Shown in pieces: positions 26,120 through 35,310 of a stretch of 64,000 nt of DNA. This DNA comes from JAIQGF01 sp051006995 (GTDB lineage: Bacteria; Acidobacteriota; Terriglobia; Terriglobales; Acidobacteriaceae). The notes below the pieces were generated by a model. The model had not been told where the DNA came from, searched no databases, and saw only the letters and a list, made by a program, of their open reading frames with translations. The stretch lies in contig JBPCSQ010000006.1 in assembly GCA_051006995.1 (NCBI GenBank), positions 124,001-188,000 of the forward strand, given 5' to 3'. A program made the translations under genes and the position numbers. How positions within the stretch are numbered: position 1 is the stretch's first letter; each line of letters starts with the position of its first letter.

Positions 26120-27987
26120 GCGCTCCCATGGACGTGTGCCCCGAAGCTCAAGAGCAGATCCTCCAGAGAGACTCAGTCGCAGTGGATATCGCCTGCGTCG
26201 GGTTTGGCCCCGCCATGGGCGGCTTCCTTACGACCCTCTCGCGCGCGCTCGCCGACGGATCTCTGCAGAGCTCCGTTGCGCCCGGCCTCTCTCCGCAGGT
26301 CATCTGCTACGAACGCGCTGACGATCTCGGCGTCGGTGTCTCCGGCGTGGTCACCCGCGCCCGCGGAATTCGCGCCAGCTTCCCTGAGCTTAACGCCGCG
26401 CAGATTCCGATGGCAGCGCGCGTCAAGACCGAGAAGATGCTTTACCTTCTCGATACGCTGGGCGCCAGCCGCCGATCGTTAGGCCTGCGTTCTGCGGACG
26501 CGATGATTCGTGCACTCAAATTTCTGCTACCGGTTAAAGATCAGGCGCTCGAGCTGCCTTATCTTCCCGAATTTCTGCGCAAGGACGATGGATTCGTGCT
26601 TTCCATCGGCCAGTTCAATCAGTGGGTTGCGTCACAGCTCGCAGCCACAGGAATGGTACAGATCTGGCCCGGAATGCCGGTTGCGCAAGCGCTGATCAGT
26701 CAGGAGACGGTCACGGGTGTACGCCTCGTCGATCAAGGCACGGACAAAGCCGGCAATCCGGAAGCGGCATTCATGCCCGGGATGGATGTGCACGCCGCCC
26801 TCACGGTTGTTGCCGACGGTCCTGTCGGCGCCGTGGGCCGCCAACTTGACCACGAGTTCGGCATGCCTGATGGTCAGCATCGCCGCGAGTGGGCCGTCGG
26901 CATGAAGTTCGTCGTGGAATTACGCGAGGACGTTGATCTCGAACCGGGCACGGTATTTCACACGTTCGGCTTCCCCGAGCCGGAAATCTTCGGCTTCTTC
27001 TATGTTCATCCTGACCGACTTGCCTCCGTCGGCATCTTCGTCCCGTCGTGGTTCGGCAGCCCGGTACGGACCGTGTATCGATACCTGCAGCACTTCATCA
27101 TGCACCCCTACCTCTGGCGCTACATTGAGGGCGGTACCCTGCGCTCCTGGGGCGCGAAGTCGCTGCAGGAATCCGGCAAGCGTGGCGAGCCCGTGCTCGC
27201 CGGCAATGGCTATGCGCGTATCGGCGAGGGTTCCGGCAGCACCAATGTTCTCTCCGGCTCCGGAGTGGACGAAGCTTGGACAACCGGCACACTGCTCGCC
27301 GAAGGGGTCATTGAATTGCTGCGCGCGGGCGAATCTTTCTCTCGCGAGAATCTTGAGCGTGCCTACGTTGCACGCCGTCGTGCGAGTTGGGTGGAACGCG
27401 AAGGCCGCATCGCGGAAAAAGCGCGCGATGGCTTCCAGCGCGGCGTTCTCACCGGGGTATTGGGTATGGCGCTCACCGGATTGACGAAAGGCCGGTTTTC
27501 ACTCGGCCGGGAGCCGCGCTCCGTCAACGAGCGGGTCGGCACCGTCGAGCATTACTTCAGCGGCCGCATTCCGCAGGCCGAGCTTGAGGAAATCCGCAGT
27601 TGCTGCGAGCGAACCAACACTCCGCTCCACGACGTTTTAATGAACCGCTGTGGCTGGCCGGAAATTCCCTTCGACGGCCAACTGCTGGTGTCGCATCAGG
27701 ACGCGCTGCTGCTCGGCGGCAAAGTGCAGGCACCGTCCGGGTATGCCGATCACGTGGTGTTTCACTTCCTCGAGGTCTGCCAGGCGTGCGAGGCGAAGCT
27801 CTGCATCGAGATGTGTTCCGGCCAGGCCATTACCTTCGGTGAGAAAGGGCTGCCGATGTTCGATCGTGAAAAGTGCGTACACTGCGGCGCTTGCCTGTGG
27901 AACTGCATGCAGCCACTCAGTGACGACGAGACTGCGAACATCGAGTTCCGCGCCGGAGCCGGCGGGCTGCATTCAACCTTGAATTGA
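26116..27987 (+). CDS. ETF-quinone oxidoreductase/FixC-like flavoprotein with ferredoxin tail
   Basis: The protein has 623 residues. The N-terminus DIACVGFGPAMGGFL is a GxGxxxGG FAD motif, and the middle resembles FixC/geranylgeranyl-reductase-type flavoproteins. The tail has CQACEAKLCIEMC and CVHCGACLWNC, eight cysteines, where canonical ETF-QO carries a single [4Fe-4S] cluster. The second set is a standard ferredoxin motif; the first has unusual spacing (CxxCxxxxCxxxC). It therefore looks like a fusion of FixC with a FixX-like domain, possibly with two clusters. It would move electrons from the ETF encoded downstream into the quinone pool. It is a peripheral membrane protein on the cytoplasmic side. 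Confidence 0.88.
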   Translation: MSAPMDVCPEAQEQILQRDSVAVDIACVGFGPAMGGFLTTLSRALADGSLQSSVAPGLSPQVICYERADDLGVGVSGVVTRARGIRASFPELNAAQIPMAARVKTEKMLYLLDTLGASRRSLGLRSADAMIRALKFLLPVKDQALELPYLPEFLRKDDGFVLSIGQFNQWVASQLAATGMVQIWPGMPVAQALISQETVTGVRLVDQGTDKAGNPEAAFMPGMDVHAALTVVADGPVGAVGRQLDHEFGMPDGQHRREWAVGMKFVVELREDVDLEPGTVFHTFGFPEPEIFGFFYVHPDRLASVGIFVPSWFGSPVRTVYRYLQHFIMHPYLWRYIEGGTLRSWGAKSLQESGKRGEPVLAGNGYARIGEGSGSTNVLSGSGVDEAWTTGTLLAEGVIELLRAGESFSRENLERAYVARRRASWVEREGRIAEKARDGFQRGVLTGVLGMALTGLTKGRFSLGREPRSVNERVGTVEHYFSGRIPQAELEEIRSCCERTNTPLHDVLMNRCGWPEIPFDGQLLVSHQDALLLGGKVQAPSGYADHVVFHFLEVCQACEAKLCIEMCSGQAITFGEKGLPMFDREKCVHCGACLWNCMQPLSDDETANIEFRAGAGGLHSTLN

Positions 27988-28004
27988 CGTTCGGAAGCGA
28001 GACT

Positions 28005-28811
28005 ATGCAATTTCAAATCATCGTCTGCGGAAGCGTTGTTCCCGATCCGCTGCAAACCCTGGAGCCGGTCAGCACTCCCACCGGCCCCGCGCTTAAGAAC
28101 GAAATGATGCTGCCCGCGGTGCTCGATCCGTGGGCCGGCCACGCGCTGTACGAAGCCGCGAATCTTGCCGCGAACCACCCCGGCAGCAAGGTCACGTTGC
28201 TGAGTCTTGGACCGAAGGCAAAGCTGCAGCAAGTGATGATGACTGTGGCTCAGAAGGTCCCGTTTGAATTGATCGCGCTCGACGGTGCTGCCAGCGGCTT
28301 CAACGACGCGCATTCCACCGCCGCCGCGCTCGCTGCCGCCATCAAGGCAATCCCTGGTCTCGACCCCGCGCGCCTGCTCATCTTCGGCGGCTGGGAATCT
28401 GCCAGCCGCGGCGCCGGCGTAACGTTGCAGATTGTCGGCGAGCTCCTCAGTATTGCCGACCAATTCTACGGCGTCGACCAGGTGACCGTGGGCACTGACG
28501 GAACGCTGGAGATCCTGGAGCGCATCGAGGGTGGTCGGCACCAGGTGTCAACGCTGGGTGCGCCCCCGGCCGTGCTCGGCTGGGCAACCGGCAATCTCCC
28601 TGAGCCGCGCAACAACCCGCAGGTCGGCATGACGAATATGCGCACCGTCATGCCTGCGCTGCAACGCGCCAAAGCCGCGGCCGTGGCCAGCGATTGCCTG
28701 CGATATGTCAGTGTGGCACTCCCCAAGCTGCAGCGCGAAACGCGCATCGTCAAAGACCTCTCTCCCGACGCCATTGCGGCAGAAATCGTCGAATGGATTG
28801 GACAAGAGTAA
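28005..28811 (+). CDS. Electron transfer flavoprotein beta subunit (FixA/EtfB-like)
   Basis: I chose the ATG at 28005 because GGAAGCGAG lies just upstream; a TTG at 27984 in the same frame is less likely. The protein has 268 residues, usual for ETF beta. It begins MQFQIIVCGSVVPDP (the VKxVPD block of the family), has NEMMLPAVLDPWAGHALYEA, then KVTLLSLGPK and the adenosine-binding GWESASRGAGV region. It pairs with the alpha subunit encoded next to make an FAD-containing shuttle. It is linked to the acyl-CoA dehydrogenase and the ETF-QO-like gene upstream. The conserved DExA/NP-x-D-x-A-L-E motif is altered to LDPWAGHALYEA. Confidence 0.88.
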   Translation: MQFQIIVCGSVVPDPLQTLEPVSTPTGPALKNEMMLPAVLDPWAGHALYEAANLAANHPGSKVTLLSLGPKAKLQQVMMTVAQKVPFELIALDGAASGFNDAHSTAAALAAAIKAIPGLDPARLLIFGGWESASRGAGVTLQIVGELLSIADQFYGVDQVTVGTDGTLEILERIEGGRHQVSTLGAPPAVLGWATGNLPEPRNNPQVGMTNMRTVMPALQRAKAAAVASDCLRYVSVALPKLQRETRIVKDLSPDAIAAEIVEWIGQE

Positions 28812-28861
28812 AGCAGCCGGACGGGCCGGCAGAAAATAACCGCAGTACACAGGACGAATCA

Positions 28862-29908
28862 ATGGAATCCATCTTATTTCTCGCTCATGTGGACGACGAG
28901 AACGCACTCCCGAGAACCGCGCTCGAATCGCTGACCACGGCCATCGAACTCGCGGCTTCTCTCGCCGGAACGCTCACGGTCGCGCTCTTTGGCGCCGAGG
29001 TTCAGAGTGCCGCCAATTCCATCGCTACCTGCGGCGCCACACGTTTCTTGGGCGTCTCTGGCCTGGAGTACGCGCAACCGCGCTATGCGACCGATGCTGC
29101 CGCGTGCGAGGCTCTTTGCCGTGCTGCGAACGCGACCATCGTCGTTGCCCCCGCCACTTCGCGCCTGGCTCGCGTTCTGCCCGGCGTGACGCACCGCCTC
29201 AACGGCCACGTAGACACTCACATCACGGGCGTATCGCTTTCCGAAGGCAATCCCGTCGCCACGCGCTGGTTCTACCGCCAACGCATTGAGGCTTCACTTC
29301 AGCGCACGGACCGTCCATGGCTTCTGCTGCTGGAGAGCGGCTCGCGTCCTGCGTGGCAAGGTAAAGACTCAACTGTCAACGTCGAAATCATCGCTGTCAC
29401 GCTTCCGTCAATTCGCACGGTGGTGAAAGGCATTCGTGCGCCTAAGGCCGGCGAACAGACCATCCGTCCGGACTCCAAGCTGCTGTTTGTCGCCGGTGCG
29501 GGATGGACGAAGAAACAGGCAGATGGTCAGCCACACCCGGCAGAAGCCGAGCAACTGATCCTCGGGTTCCTGCGCGAATCACAGGCGTCACTTGGTGGCA
29601 GCAAATCACTCGTGGAGCAGAGCGGCGAGAACCAGGCGACACTGCGCTTCATGACCCATCTCAACCAGGTGGGTCAAACCGGGGCCACTCCTCGTCATCC
29701 AAAGGGACTCTCTACCTGCTGCCACGGCGAGGAACCGCACGTAGTCGGGTGGCGGTTCATCACTGAGCGCCGGGCCATCAATCTCGACCCCAATTGCGGT
29801 TGGGCACGCGGTAAGGCCGATGTAGTCTATGTTGCCGACGCGTTCGTCGTCTTAAGCAAGGTGAATGCCCTGCTGACGAAACGGTCGGCAGCCGTCTCTG
29901 GAGACTGA
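28862..29908 (+). CDS. Electron transfer flavoprotein alpha subunit (FixB/EtfA-like), divergent FAD loop
   Basis: The start is the ATG at 28862 after a 50-base gap; the longer open frame upstream overlaps the beta subunit. The protein has 348 residues. N-terminal ESILFLAHVDD and IVVAPATSRLARVLPGV follow the EtfA pattern. The C-terminal FAD domain has VGQTGATPRHPKG where typical proteins have VGQTGKxVxPxLY; the following GISGAIQH-like loop is replaced by a CC-containing segment. ITERRAINLDPNCGWARGKADVVYVADAFVVL then matches the usual INKDPxAPIFxxADxGxVGD end. The changed loop may alter flavin potential. I place it with confidence as ETF alpha but not as a fixed subtype. Confidence 0.85.
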   Translation: MESILFLAHVDDENALPRTALESLTTAIELAASLAGTLTVALFGAEVQSAANSIATCGATRFLGVSGLEYAQPRYATDAAACEALCRAANATIVVAPATSRLARVLPGVTHRLNGHVDTHITGVSLSEGNPVATRWFYRQRIEASLQRTDRPWLLLLESGSRPAWQGKDSTVNVEIIAVTLPSIRTVVKGIRAPKAGEQTIRPDSKLLFVAGAGWTKKQADGQPHPAEAEQLILGFLRESQASLGGSKSLVEQSGENQATLRFMTHLNQVGQTGATPRHPKGLSTCCHGEEPHVVGWRFITERRAINLDPNCGWARGKADVVYVADAFVVLSKVNALLTKRSAAVSGD

Positions 29909-30058
29909 CCTCTAAGGTGTGGCACATTAATCCTCCCGTTCCGGTTGACCCTGCTGGCACTAACCCGCGCCGGTGCTGCGAAGAAGTTGTGCGATGCTTT
30001 TAGATGCCTTTAACCGGATCGCATCGGTCCATTCTGATCATTGGCAGAGTCGAAGATC

Positions 30059-30892
30059 TCAGCTTGCAGGGGGTCGTTCAGACAAGCGCTGTGCAATATG
30101 GGTGTATGCGACTGGGTTGAATATCAAGCCCAGGTGCGTTCCGTGGACCTCAACATCAGCTCTCGGAATACCAGTAATGCAGTAGCGCCAGTGGACCAAC
30201 CCGTCTTCTGTCGTGTAAACGGCTGTCTGGGAAATCTTCTTCGGCCAGCGCCTACGCAGCGATCGCCCGAATGCGCACGTGCAGTGGCTCGTAGCGCACA
30301 CGTCGGGTAGATTTCCATCTTTCTCGCGAATTCGATCACGAGCCATTTCGGCGAGAGCAATGACAACGCCGTGCATGACCAGTCCGCGAAACGGTGTACC
30401 CAACGTGATGACGGAACTTACAAAGTCAGGCATCCGCACTGCTGCAGATCGGGCGAAGATTCCACCTAGGCTGTGCCCGATGAGGTGCACCCGGCGCCCA
30501 GTGTCAGCGTATGCACGCGTGATCGTCCGAGCAAGGCGTGTTGCGAGCCGATTAGGACAGCCTTCAACGACATCCATGCCGGAAAAGTATGGGCGATAGC
30601 CAATGCGGGCAAGCCAGCTGTAAAGCTCAACCAAAAGAGAATCCGCGCACAACAAACCCGGAATGACCACAACCGCGGATCCGTCGCCTGCGGGGACTCC
30701 CGAACCATAGTAGACGGGCGAAAGCCTGAGCATCGCGAGTTCCAGCAGATATAAGGGTTCGCAAATTATCGGCAGCGCCGAAGGAATCTGCTCATGCGGA
30801 AGGAATTGGGGCGTTGGATCTGCTTTCAGCTTGCGAGCCATTACAGGTAGCGCTGAGGTAGACCTAACGACTGGAATTTTCGTACTTCGCAT
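30059..30892 (-). CDS. Alpha/beta-hydrolase, lipase-like
   Basis: The protein has 277 residues. AVVVIPGLLCADSLL is the oxyanion-side strand and loop, and LIGHSLGGIFARSAA contains the nucleophile Ser in GHSLG. A late HGTHLGL could supply the catalytic His. The arrangement resembles triacylglycerol lipase/PGAP1-like hydrolases. There is no signal peptide; an internal ATG at 30841 would trim the first 17 residues. No good ribosome site is seen for either. It faces away from the ETF cluster and begins a visibly more A+T-rich accessory stretch. The substrate is unknown. Confidence 0.8.
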   Translation of the reverse strand: MRSTKIPVVRSTSALPVMARKLKADPTPQFLPHEQIPSALPIICEPLYLLELAMLRLSPVYYGSGVPAGDGSAVVVIPGLLCADSLLVELYSWLARIGYRPYFSGMDVVEGCPNRLATRLARTITRAYADTGRRVHLIGHSLGGIFARSAAVRMPDFVSSVITLGTPFRGLVMHGVVIALAEMARDRIREKDGNLPDVCATSHCTCAFGRSLRRRWPKKISQTAVYTTEDGLVHWRYCITGIPRADVEVHGTHLGLIFNPVAYTHIAQRLSERPPAS

Positions 30893-31198
30893 TCGATTGG
30901 CCGACTGGATCCAAATTAAAAGGGCCGTGACATTGGTTATGGTCTAGTCGCCAACTCCTGCGAGGGAGTCAACAGCGTGGACGCATGTACCGTCACAGCC
31001 CCTTGATGCAATCACCGCTTTCGCGGTACCGAACCCCGACCTAGCCTCGCAGCCTGAGTCGGTTTTTTCGGGTCCGGCCGTTCGACGAGTTGCCTCGCCT
31101 TGCGGATCACCCAGTCTACTTTGGACTGGCAACGTTCTTGTCACCAACCCTTTCGACCGTCGACGCGCAGAATACTAGCATTGAACCGGAAGCTGTCA
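30893..31198. other. Intergenic region between divergent accessory genes
   Basis: About 300 bases between the lipase and the Fis-like gene. An open frame from 31100 begins with TTG but lacks a ribosome site. I see no terminator, tRNA or repeat. Confidence 0.4.
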
Positions 31199-31657
31199 AT
31201 GCCCGCTGTTGGTGCACTGTTGGAGAATTTTCAGCCGTTCGCACTCAGTCTGTTAGCAGGTTATCCACATGTTTTGCACGAAATATGGTCAGTAGCAGGT
31301 CGTCGGCGAAAAGAATCGCTCTTGCCTTTCATACTGATCAGATGTACTCCTCACAGCGAGGATCGCGTGGAACAGCGATTGACATCACTCGTATCGGAGA
31401 TGCATAAGAGCGGCATTCTCTACGGCGAGGCGGTGGTTGCGTTTCAGAGGGCATTCATCTCGGCTGCGCTGCGCGAGAACAGCGGGAACATCAGCCGGGC
31501 AGCGCCTCGTCTGGGTCTGCATCGAAACAGTCTCACGCGCCTCTGTTCCATCTTGGAAATTGATGTCCGGCAGTTCCGGCCGCTGTCGCGTCGGCGCCCC
31601 CCGGTTGGTGCACAACCGCCGGTGGCCGCGACGAGCAGAGGAGAACGTCTGGGTTAG
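31199..31657 (+). CDS. Fis-type helix-turn-helix protein
   Basis: The ATG at 31199 follows GGAAG with good spacing and gives 152 residues; the frame is open upstream to a TTG at 31100. Residues about 75-125 form a Fis-like helix-turn-helix: AVVAFQRAFISAALRENSGN, then ISRAAPRLGLHRNSLTRLC, the DNA-binding pattern at the C-terminus of NtrC-type regulators. There is no receiver or AAA+ domain, so it cannot activate sigma-54 by itself. It could be a nucleoid-type or local regulator for the accessory block. The C-terminal tail is Arg/Pro-rich and looks unstructured. Confidence 0.75.
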   Translation: MPAVGALLENFQPFALSLLAGYPHVLHEIWSVAGRRRKESLLPFILIRCTPHSEDRVEQRLTSLVSEMHKSGILYGEAVVAFQRAFISAALRENSGNISRAAPRLGLHRNSLTRLCSILEIDVRQFRPLSRRRPPVGAQPPVAATSRGERLG

Positions 31658-31671
31658 TTCCCCCGAAGGTT

Positions 31672-31980
31672 CTAATCCAGTCGCCGGACTACTTTTGGCC
31701 CTGTTGGAGCCAGCGAGATCAACGATGATAAGTGCCCGTTCACGTTTCCGCCCGTCAGAATTTCCGCCACCACGTCCGGGAAGCCGTCCGCATTGACATC
31801 CTTCAGGGATTCACCGTCCACCTGAATCGGTGTCCTGCGACCAGAGTTGCATTTACTACCGCCTGCATTTCGACAGCGTCAAAGTCGCGGGTGAGCTTGG
31901 TCTGAAATCCGTTCACGTTCGGCAGTTGCTCTTCCGGCTCAACCGGCTGTGGAAAGCCCGGCGCCAAGCCGTGCCGGATC
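31672..31980 (-). pseudogene. Decayed fragment with FG-GAP/VCBS-like repeat
   Basis: The minus strand reads SLKDVNADGFPDVVAEILTG and ends at a TAG (31672-31674). NADGFPDVV is the calcium-binding core of FG-GAP/VCBS-type repeats. Upstream coding character continues only in another frame (NVNGFQTKLTRDFDAVEMQA), because a TGA interrupts the first frame. It therefore looks like the frameshifted 3' end of a large secreted protein gene. Confidence 0.45.
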
Positions 31981-31983
31981 CTA

Positions 31984-32667
31984 CTACTTCAAACCGATCC
32001 ACGTCAGCCGGCGATGCCAAAATGCTCGCAAGCGTTCTGCCTTCCATAGCAGAAAATGCATCCCCCCCATTACTACGCCAACGATCGCGAGGTTCTGCGG
32101 TTTAGCGAGCTGGATCATCAGATAAGCCGGATGTCCCAGAACAGTTAGGATGTAGCGCGTTTCAGAGCCACCAGCGACATCAAAAACCATGGCCTGAATC
32201 CACGGGAGCGCGAGAGCCCCGAACAGCAGCAACCGCACACCGTGCCGCACAGCGCGGTAAGCAACATTCTGCGCTAACCGATATTCGATCCGGCTGAAGA
32301 CCACGATGACCGCATAGCCGATGATGATCCCGAACCCAGCTGCCACATTTATCTCGTCCCGGTGTAGAGACAAAAGGCGGAAGGCAAGAGGCGCACTGAG
32401 CGTTCCCGCCATGAACCCGATGGCTGCTGTCAACGGGTAAAGGCAAATCCAGAACATCCAGACGAACGGCAGCATGACAAGGCTGAGCAAGATGCTGACG
32501 TGAGGTCCACCGCTGCCGCTGGGGGTCGAAGCGTATCCACCTGCGGAAGGAACGCGGTAAGTATCACCTCCGCCGAGTTGTGGGAAAGGAGTCGACGCAG
32601 TTGGGTTCGGCTTTACGTCAAAGGGAGAGGTTTCCGGCCCGTGCGGACCCCATGGAAAACTGCCCAT
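31984..32667 (-). CDS. Membrane protein of unknown function
   Basis: The protein has 227 residues. GGAGG six bases before the ATG supports the start. Residues 1-55 are Pro/Gly/Ser-rich and hydrophilic. Then come about four to five hydrophobic helices (roughly 57-95, 108-125, 145-165, 175-205). The tail is Arg/Trp-rich (RAFWHRRLTWIGLK). I recognise no family motif. It lies in the accessory stretch between a decayed fragment and a long intergenic region, so it may belong to the integrated element. Confidence 0.65.
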   Translation of the reverse strand: MGSFPWGPHGPETSPFDVKPNPTASTPFPQLGGGDTYRVPSAGGYASTPSGSGGPHVSILLSLVMLPFVWMFWICLYPLTAAIGFMAGTLSAPLAFRLLSLHRDEINVAAGFGIIIGYAVIVVFSRIEYRLAQNVAYRAVRHGVRLLLFGALALPWIQAMVFDVAGGSETRYILTVLGHPAYLMIQLAKPQNLAIVGVVMGGMHFLLWKAERLRAFWHRRLTWIGLK

Positions 32668-33048
32668 AAAGGCCTCCGCGCCGGACTGCCATCCATCGTT
32701 CCGGCGGTCGCGAGAGTATAAATCTGCTACCTGCGAACCGTAACTGGTTTTTTAAATCCGAGACTTATCGACCGCCATTATTACTGATTGACCGCGAGTT
32801 GATCTCGCCGGAGCAACACGATGCAGAAATCACCTGGTCCGGTCTGCTCCACCTGCACGGTACATCATGGCGATCGCACGCTGTTCCCATTTGCCTTGAC
32901 ATTCGAACTGCGACATAGATAATTTCGCGCCAACTCTCGGTCCGAACGTGGGGGCATCTTCACATCGTCAATAGTTCCTGTACTGGTTTCCGGCGGAGCC
33001 TTTCTCACAGCACGGCTATCGCCTGACTACTAGCGAAAGGAGTTCCGC
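32668..33048. other. Intergenic region upstream of the large secreted protein
   Basis: About 380 bases with no convincing coding frame. The segment 32740-32800 is A+T-richer than most of the window. AAAGGAG at the right end is the ribosome site for the gene at 33049. I see no repeat or structured RNA. Confidence 0.4.
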
Positions 33049-35310
33049 ATGCTACGCCAATGCGGCATTCGTGTTGCTTTAGTAATGGCGATGCTCGCGG
33101 CAACTTTGGCGGGTGCTACGCCCGCCTCCGGTCAGGCTCAAGATCCTCTTGAGCCGCTGCAGATCAACGTGCCCTACCGCTGCGCCGACGGCACAACTTA
33201 CACCATCACCGCTTGTAACCCGTGGAAGAACACGCAGGTGTGCACCTGGCGCGAGGAAAAGAACGGTCAACTTATCGTGGAAGCGAACAGCGTCAGGACG
33301 CAGATGTACGGCCGCCTTCGCCCGTGCCCGCCACAGAAACCGAACACAAGTCAGGCAGCGCAGTCCGGACCATTGAATCCAGCGTACCTGGCGGAATTGC
33401 CCTCGCCGGACGGGGTGATGAAAGAAATTCAGGGCAGCGACGCGACCGACACTCTCAACCGCCAGATGGGCGCCATGTGGCAGTTCAAAAGGATGATCGA
33501 GGATGCTGCCGGCCCGCGAAAGTTTCGTGGTCTCACGCCGGACGAGGGCCGCCTCATTGGCGTGTACAGCTACGCCTATGACCGGTTATCCAAGATGCCG
33601 GGCGCTCCAAGGCTGAGTGACTTCGACGTTGACCCTCGCTTTCGCGCCGAGTTGTGGGACCGTTTCCACATGAACCAGATCCGCGCGCAGATCCAGCAGT
33701 CCGATGCGGTTTTTGCCGAGCGCCATCAGCAACGGCTCCAGGCGGAGCAGCAACAGATGCAAGCGGCGCAGGCGCGACAGAAGGCCGCGATGGAAGAGCA
33801 GCAGGCAAAAGACGAGGACAGCAAGAGGGTGCAACGCTGCATCGCCTCGGGTCGCAGCGCGTGGGATTGCACGGGCGAAGCCTTGAAAAAGGGTATGGGC
33901 GACATGATGGGCGTCGTCGATCCGAGCTTTAAGAAGGCGTTTACCTCCGAGCCCGGACTGCGCTTGAGCGGCATCTGGAAGATCGCCGATTTCACGCTCA
34001 TCTTTCCCAGCGACTCGGACCTGTTTTCGATCGGATGCTGTGGCTTCGACCTAGGCCCCAACGGCCCATATACGATCGTCAACACCGGCAGCCAACTTGA
34101 GATAAGGCTGGCCACACTTCCCAAGCCGATCACGTTCGTGCTGAAGAACGGGCATCTGGTTGGCCCGGGCAGGGTTCCCCTTACCGGCAAGATTCAGACG
34201 GGAGTTCAAAACTATGTCCGCACCTACACTGACGGTCACACGGAGAGGTATTCCGTGCCTGTCTATTCTGATCGGACTTCGAACGCGAATGCCGGGGATC
34301 TCCCTTTCACTGGTGCAGCGCCGGGTATCGGTGTTGGACAGCTCGCCAAGCTGGGGATGTTTCACGACACCGAGAAAGCCGTTACCGGTTCGAAGGACTT
34401 CAAGGAACCTCCCGGACTGCGCCTGATTGGGAATTTCGGAGGACCATCGGGATTTACTGCGGAGTTCAATCGCAAGTCCGTGGTCGTCGGGTGTGGTGAC
34501 GCGGCCGTCGCGCAGAACTACACGATTCACAGCAATGGCGGGCAGGTTGCCGTGAACGTCGAGAATGGCTCGCAACCCATCGTCCTCACCATCCATCCCG
34601 ACATGACGATCTCCGGTCCCGGCCAGGTACAGGTCTCCGGTCGATCTCTGGTTGGTATGAAGCACACCGACGATAACAGCCAATTGGTGTTTAAGCCTGT
34701 ATCCGCGGCCTGCAACGTTGGAAACCTTACGCTCGTGCACGAAGGTCCCTCGGAGGCGGAAAGAGGCGCTGCCGCGGCCCGCGCATCCATTCCCGGGCCG
34801 ATCATGGCCAACGGCCAGTCGGCGGCTTTCCGGTCCGATGGCTCGCTCGTATCTTCACCTTCAGGAGTACCGGCCAGTGCGCCTGCGCCGGCAGGACCGG
34901 CCAGCGCCCTCATTTCGCTGGCCGCGTTCACTGTACAAGCGGGGGGCCCAAGTCCGCTCGCCGGCCATCACATGGTCCTGCTCCACCAGAGTTTTGCCGA
35001 TATCCTCGCCAGGTACGGATTCAGCCCACCTCCCGGCAAAACCATTTTTCAGGCTTGGGCTGACTCCTGTTCCAGGCGGGAACCGCGATGTCAACAGGCA
35101 TTGGCAGCGATCACGCCGGGTAATGCCGGGGTGGCGACAATTAGTCCCGATGGAAAAGCCAGCTTCCCTGCCGTTCCGCAGGGTACGTACTTCATCTTTG
35201 GATCGATGAAGCTCAAAGACCACGGCTTACTCTGGGACGTGAAGATTGACGCGAAGCCCGGCAGCCAGACAGTGGCGTTGGAACCTCGTAATGCGGTGTC
35301 CGTGAACTAG
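33049..35310 (+). CDS. Large secreted protein with coiled coil and duplicated beta domain
   Basis: The protein has 753 residues; the signal peptide ends at ASGQA (about residue 28). It starts with a Cys-containing block (RCADGTTYTITACNP ... CTWREEKNGQ). A Gln/Ala-rich coiled coil spans about 225-265. Two related units follow, each beginning PGLRLxGxF and ending GPGxVxxxG (about 303-385 and 460-540), showing an internal duplication. The last 130 residues resemble an Ig-like/carboxypeptidase-regulatory domain (ASFPAVPQGTYFIFG). I do not know its function. A strong AAAGGAG supports the start. A truncated integrase begins immediately after its stop. Confidence 0.8.
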   Translation: MLRQCGIRVALVMAMLAATLAGATPASGQAQDPLEPLQINVPYRCADGTTYTITACNPWKNTQVCTWREEKNGQLIVEANSVRTQMYGRLRPCPPQKPNTSQAAQSGPLNPAYLAELPSPDGVMKEIQGSDATDTLNRQMGAMWQFKRMIEDAAGPRKFRGLTPDEGRLIGVYSYAYDRLSKMPGAPRLSDFDVDPRFRAELWDRFHMNQIRAQIQQSDAVFAERHQQRLQAEQQQMQAAQARQKAAMEEQQAKDEDSKRVQRCIASGRSAWDCTGEALKKGMGDMMGVVDPSFKKAFTSEPGLRLSGIWKIADFTLIFPSDSDLFSIGCCGFDLGPNGPYTIVNTGSQLEIRLATLPKPITFVLKNGHLVGPGRVPLTGKIQTGVQNYVRTYTDGHTERYSVPVYSDRTSNANAGDLPFTGAAPGIGVGQLAKLGMFHDTEKAVTGSKDFKEPPGLRLIGNFGGPSGFTAEFNRKSVVVGCGDAAVAQNYTIHSNGGQVAVNVENGSQPIVLTIHPDMTISGPGQVQVSGRSLVGMKHTDDNSQLVFKPVSAACNVGNLTLVHEGPSEAERGAAAARASIPGPIMANGQSAAFRSDGSLVSSPSGVPASAPAPAGPASALISLAAFTVQAGGPSPLAGHHMVLLHQSFADILARYGFSPPPGKTIFQAWADSCSRREPRCQQALAAITPGNAGVATISPDGKASFPAVPQGTYFIFGSMKLKDHGLLWDVKIDAKPGSQTVALEPRNAVSVN

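Noticed and set aside
23900..29908. Nitrogen-fixation fixABCX operon
   Set aside because: The gene order and the acyl-CoA dehydrogenase point to an ETF-linked oxidation pathway, and no nif genes are present.
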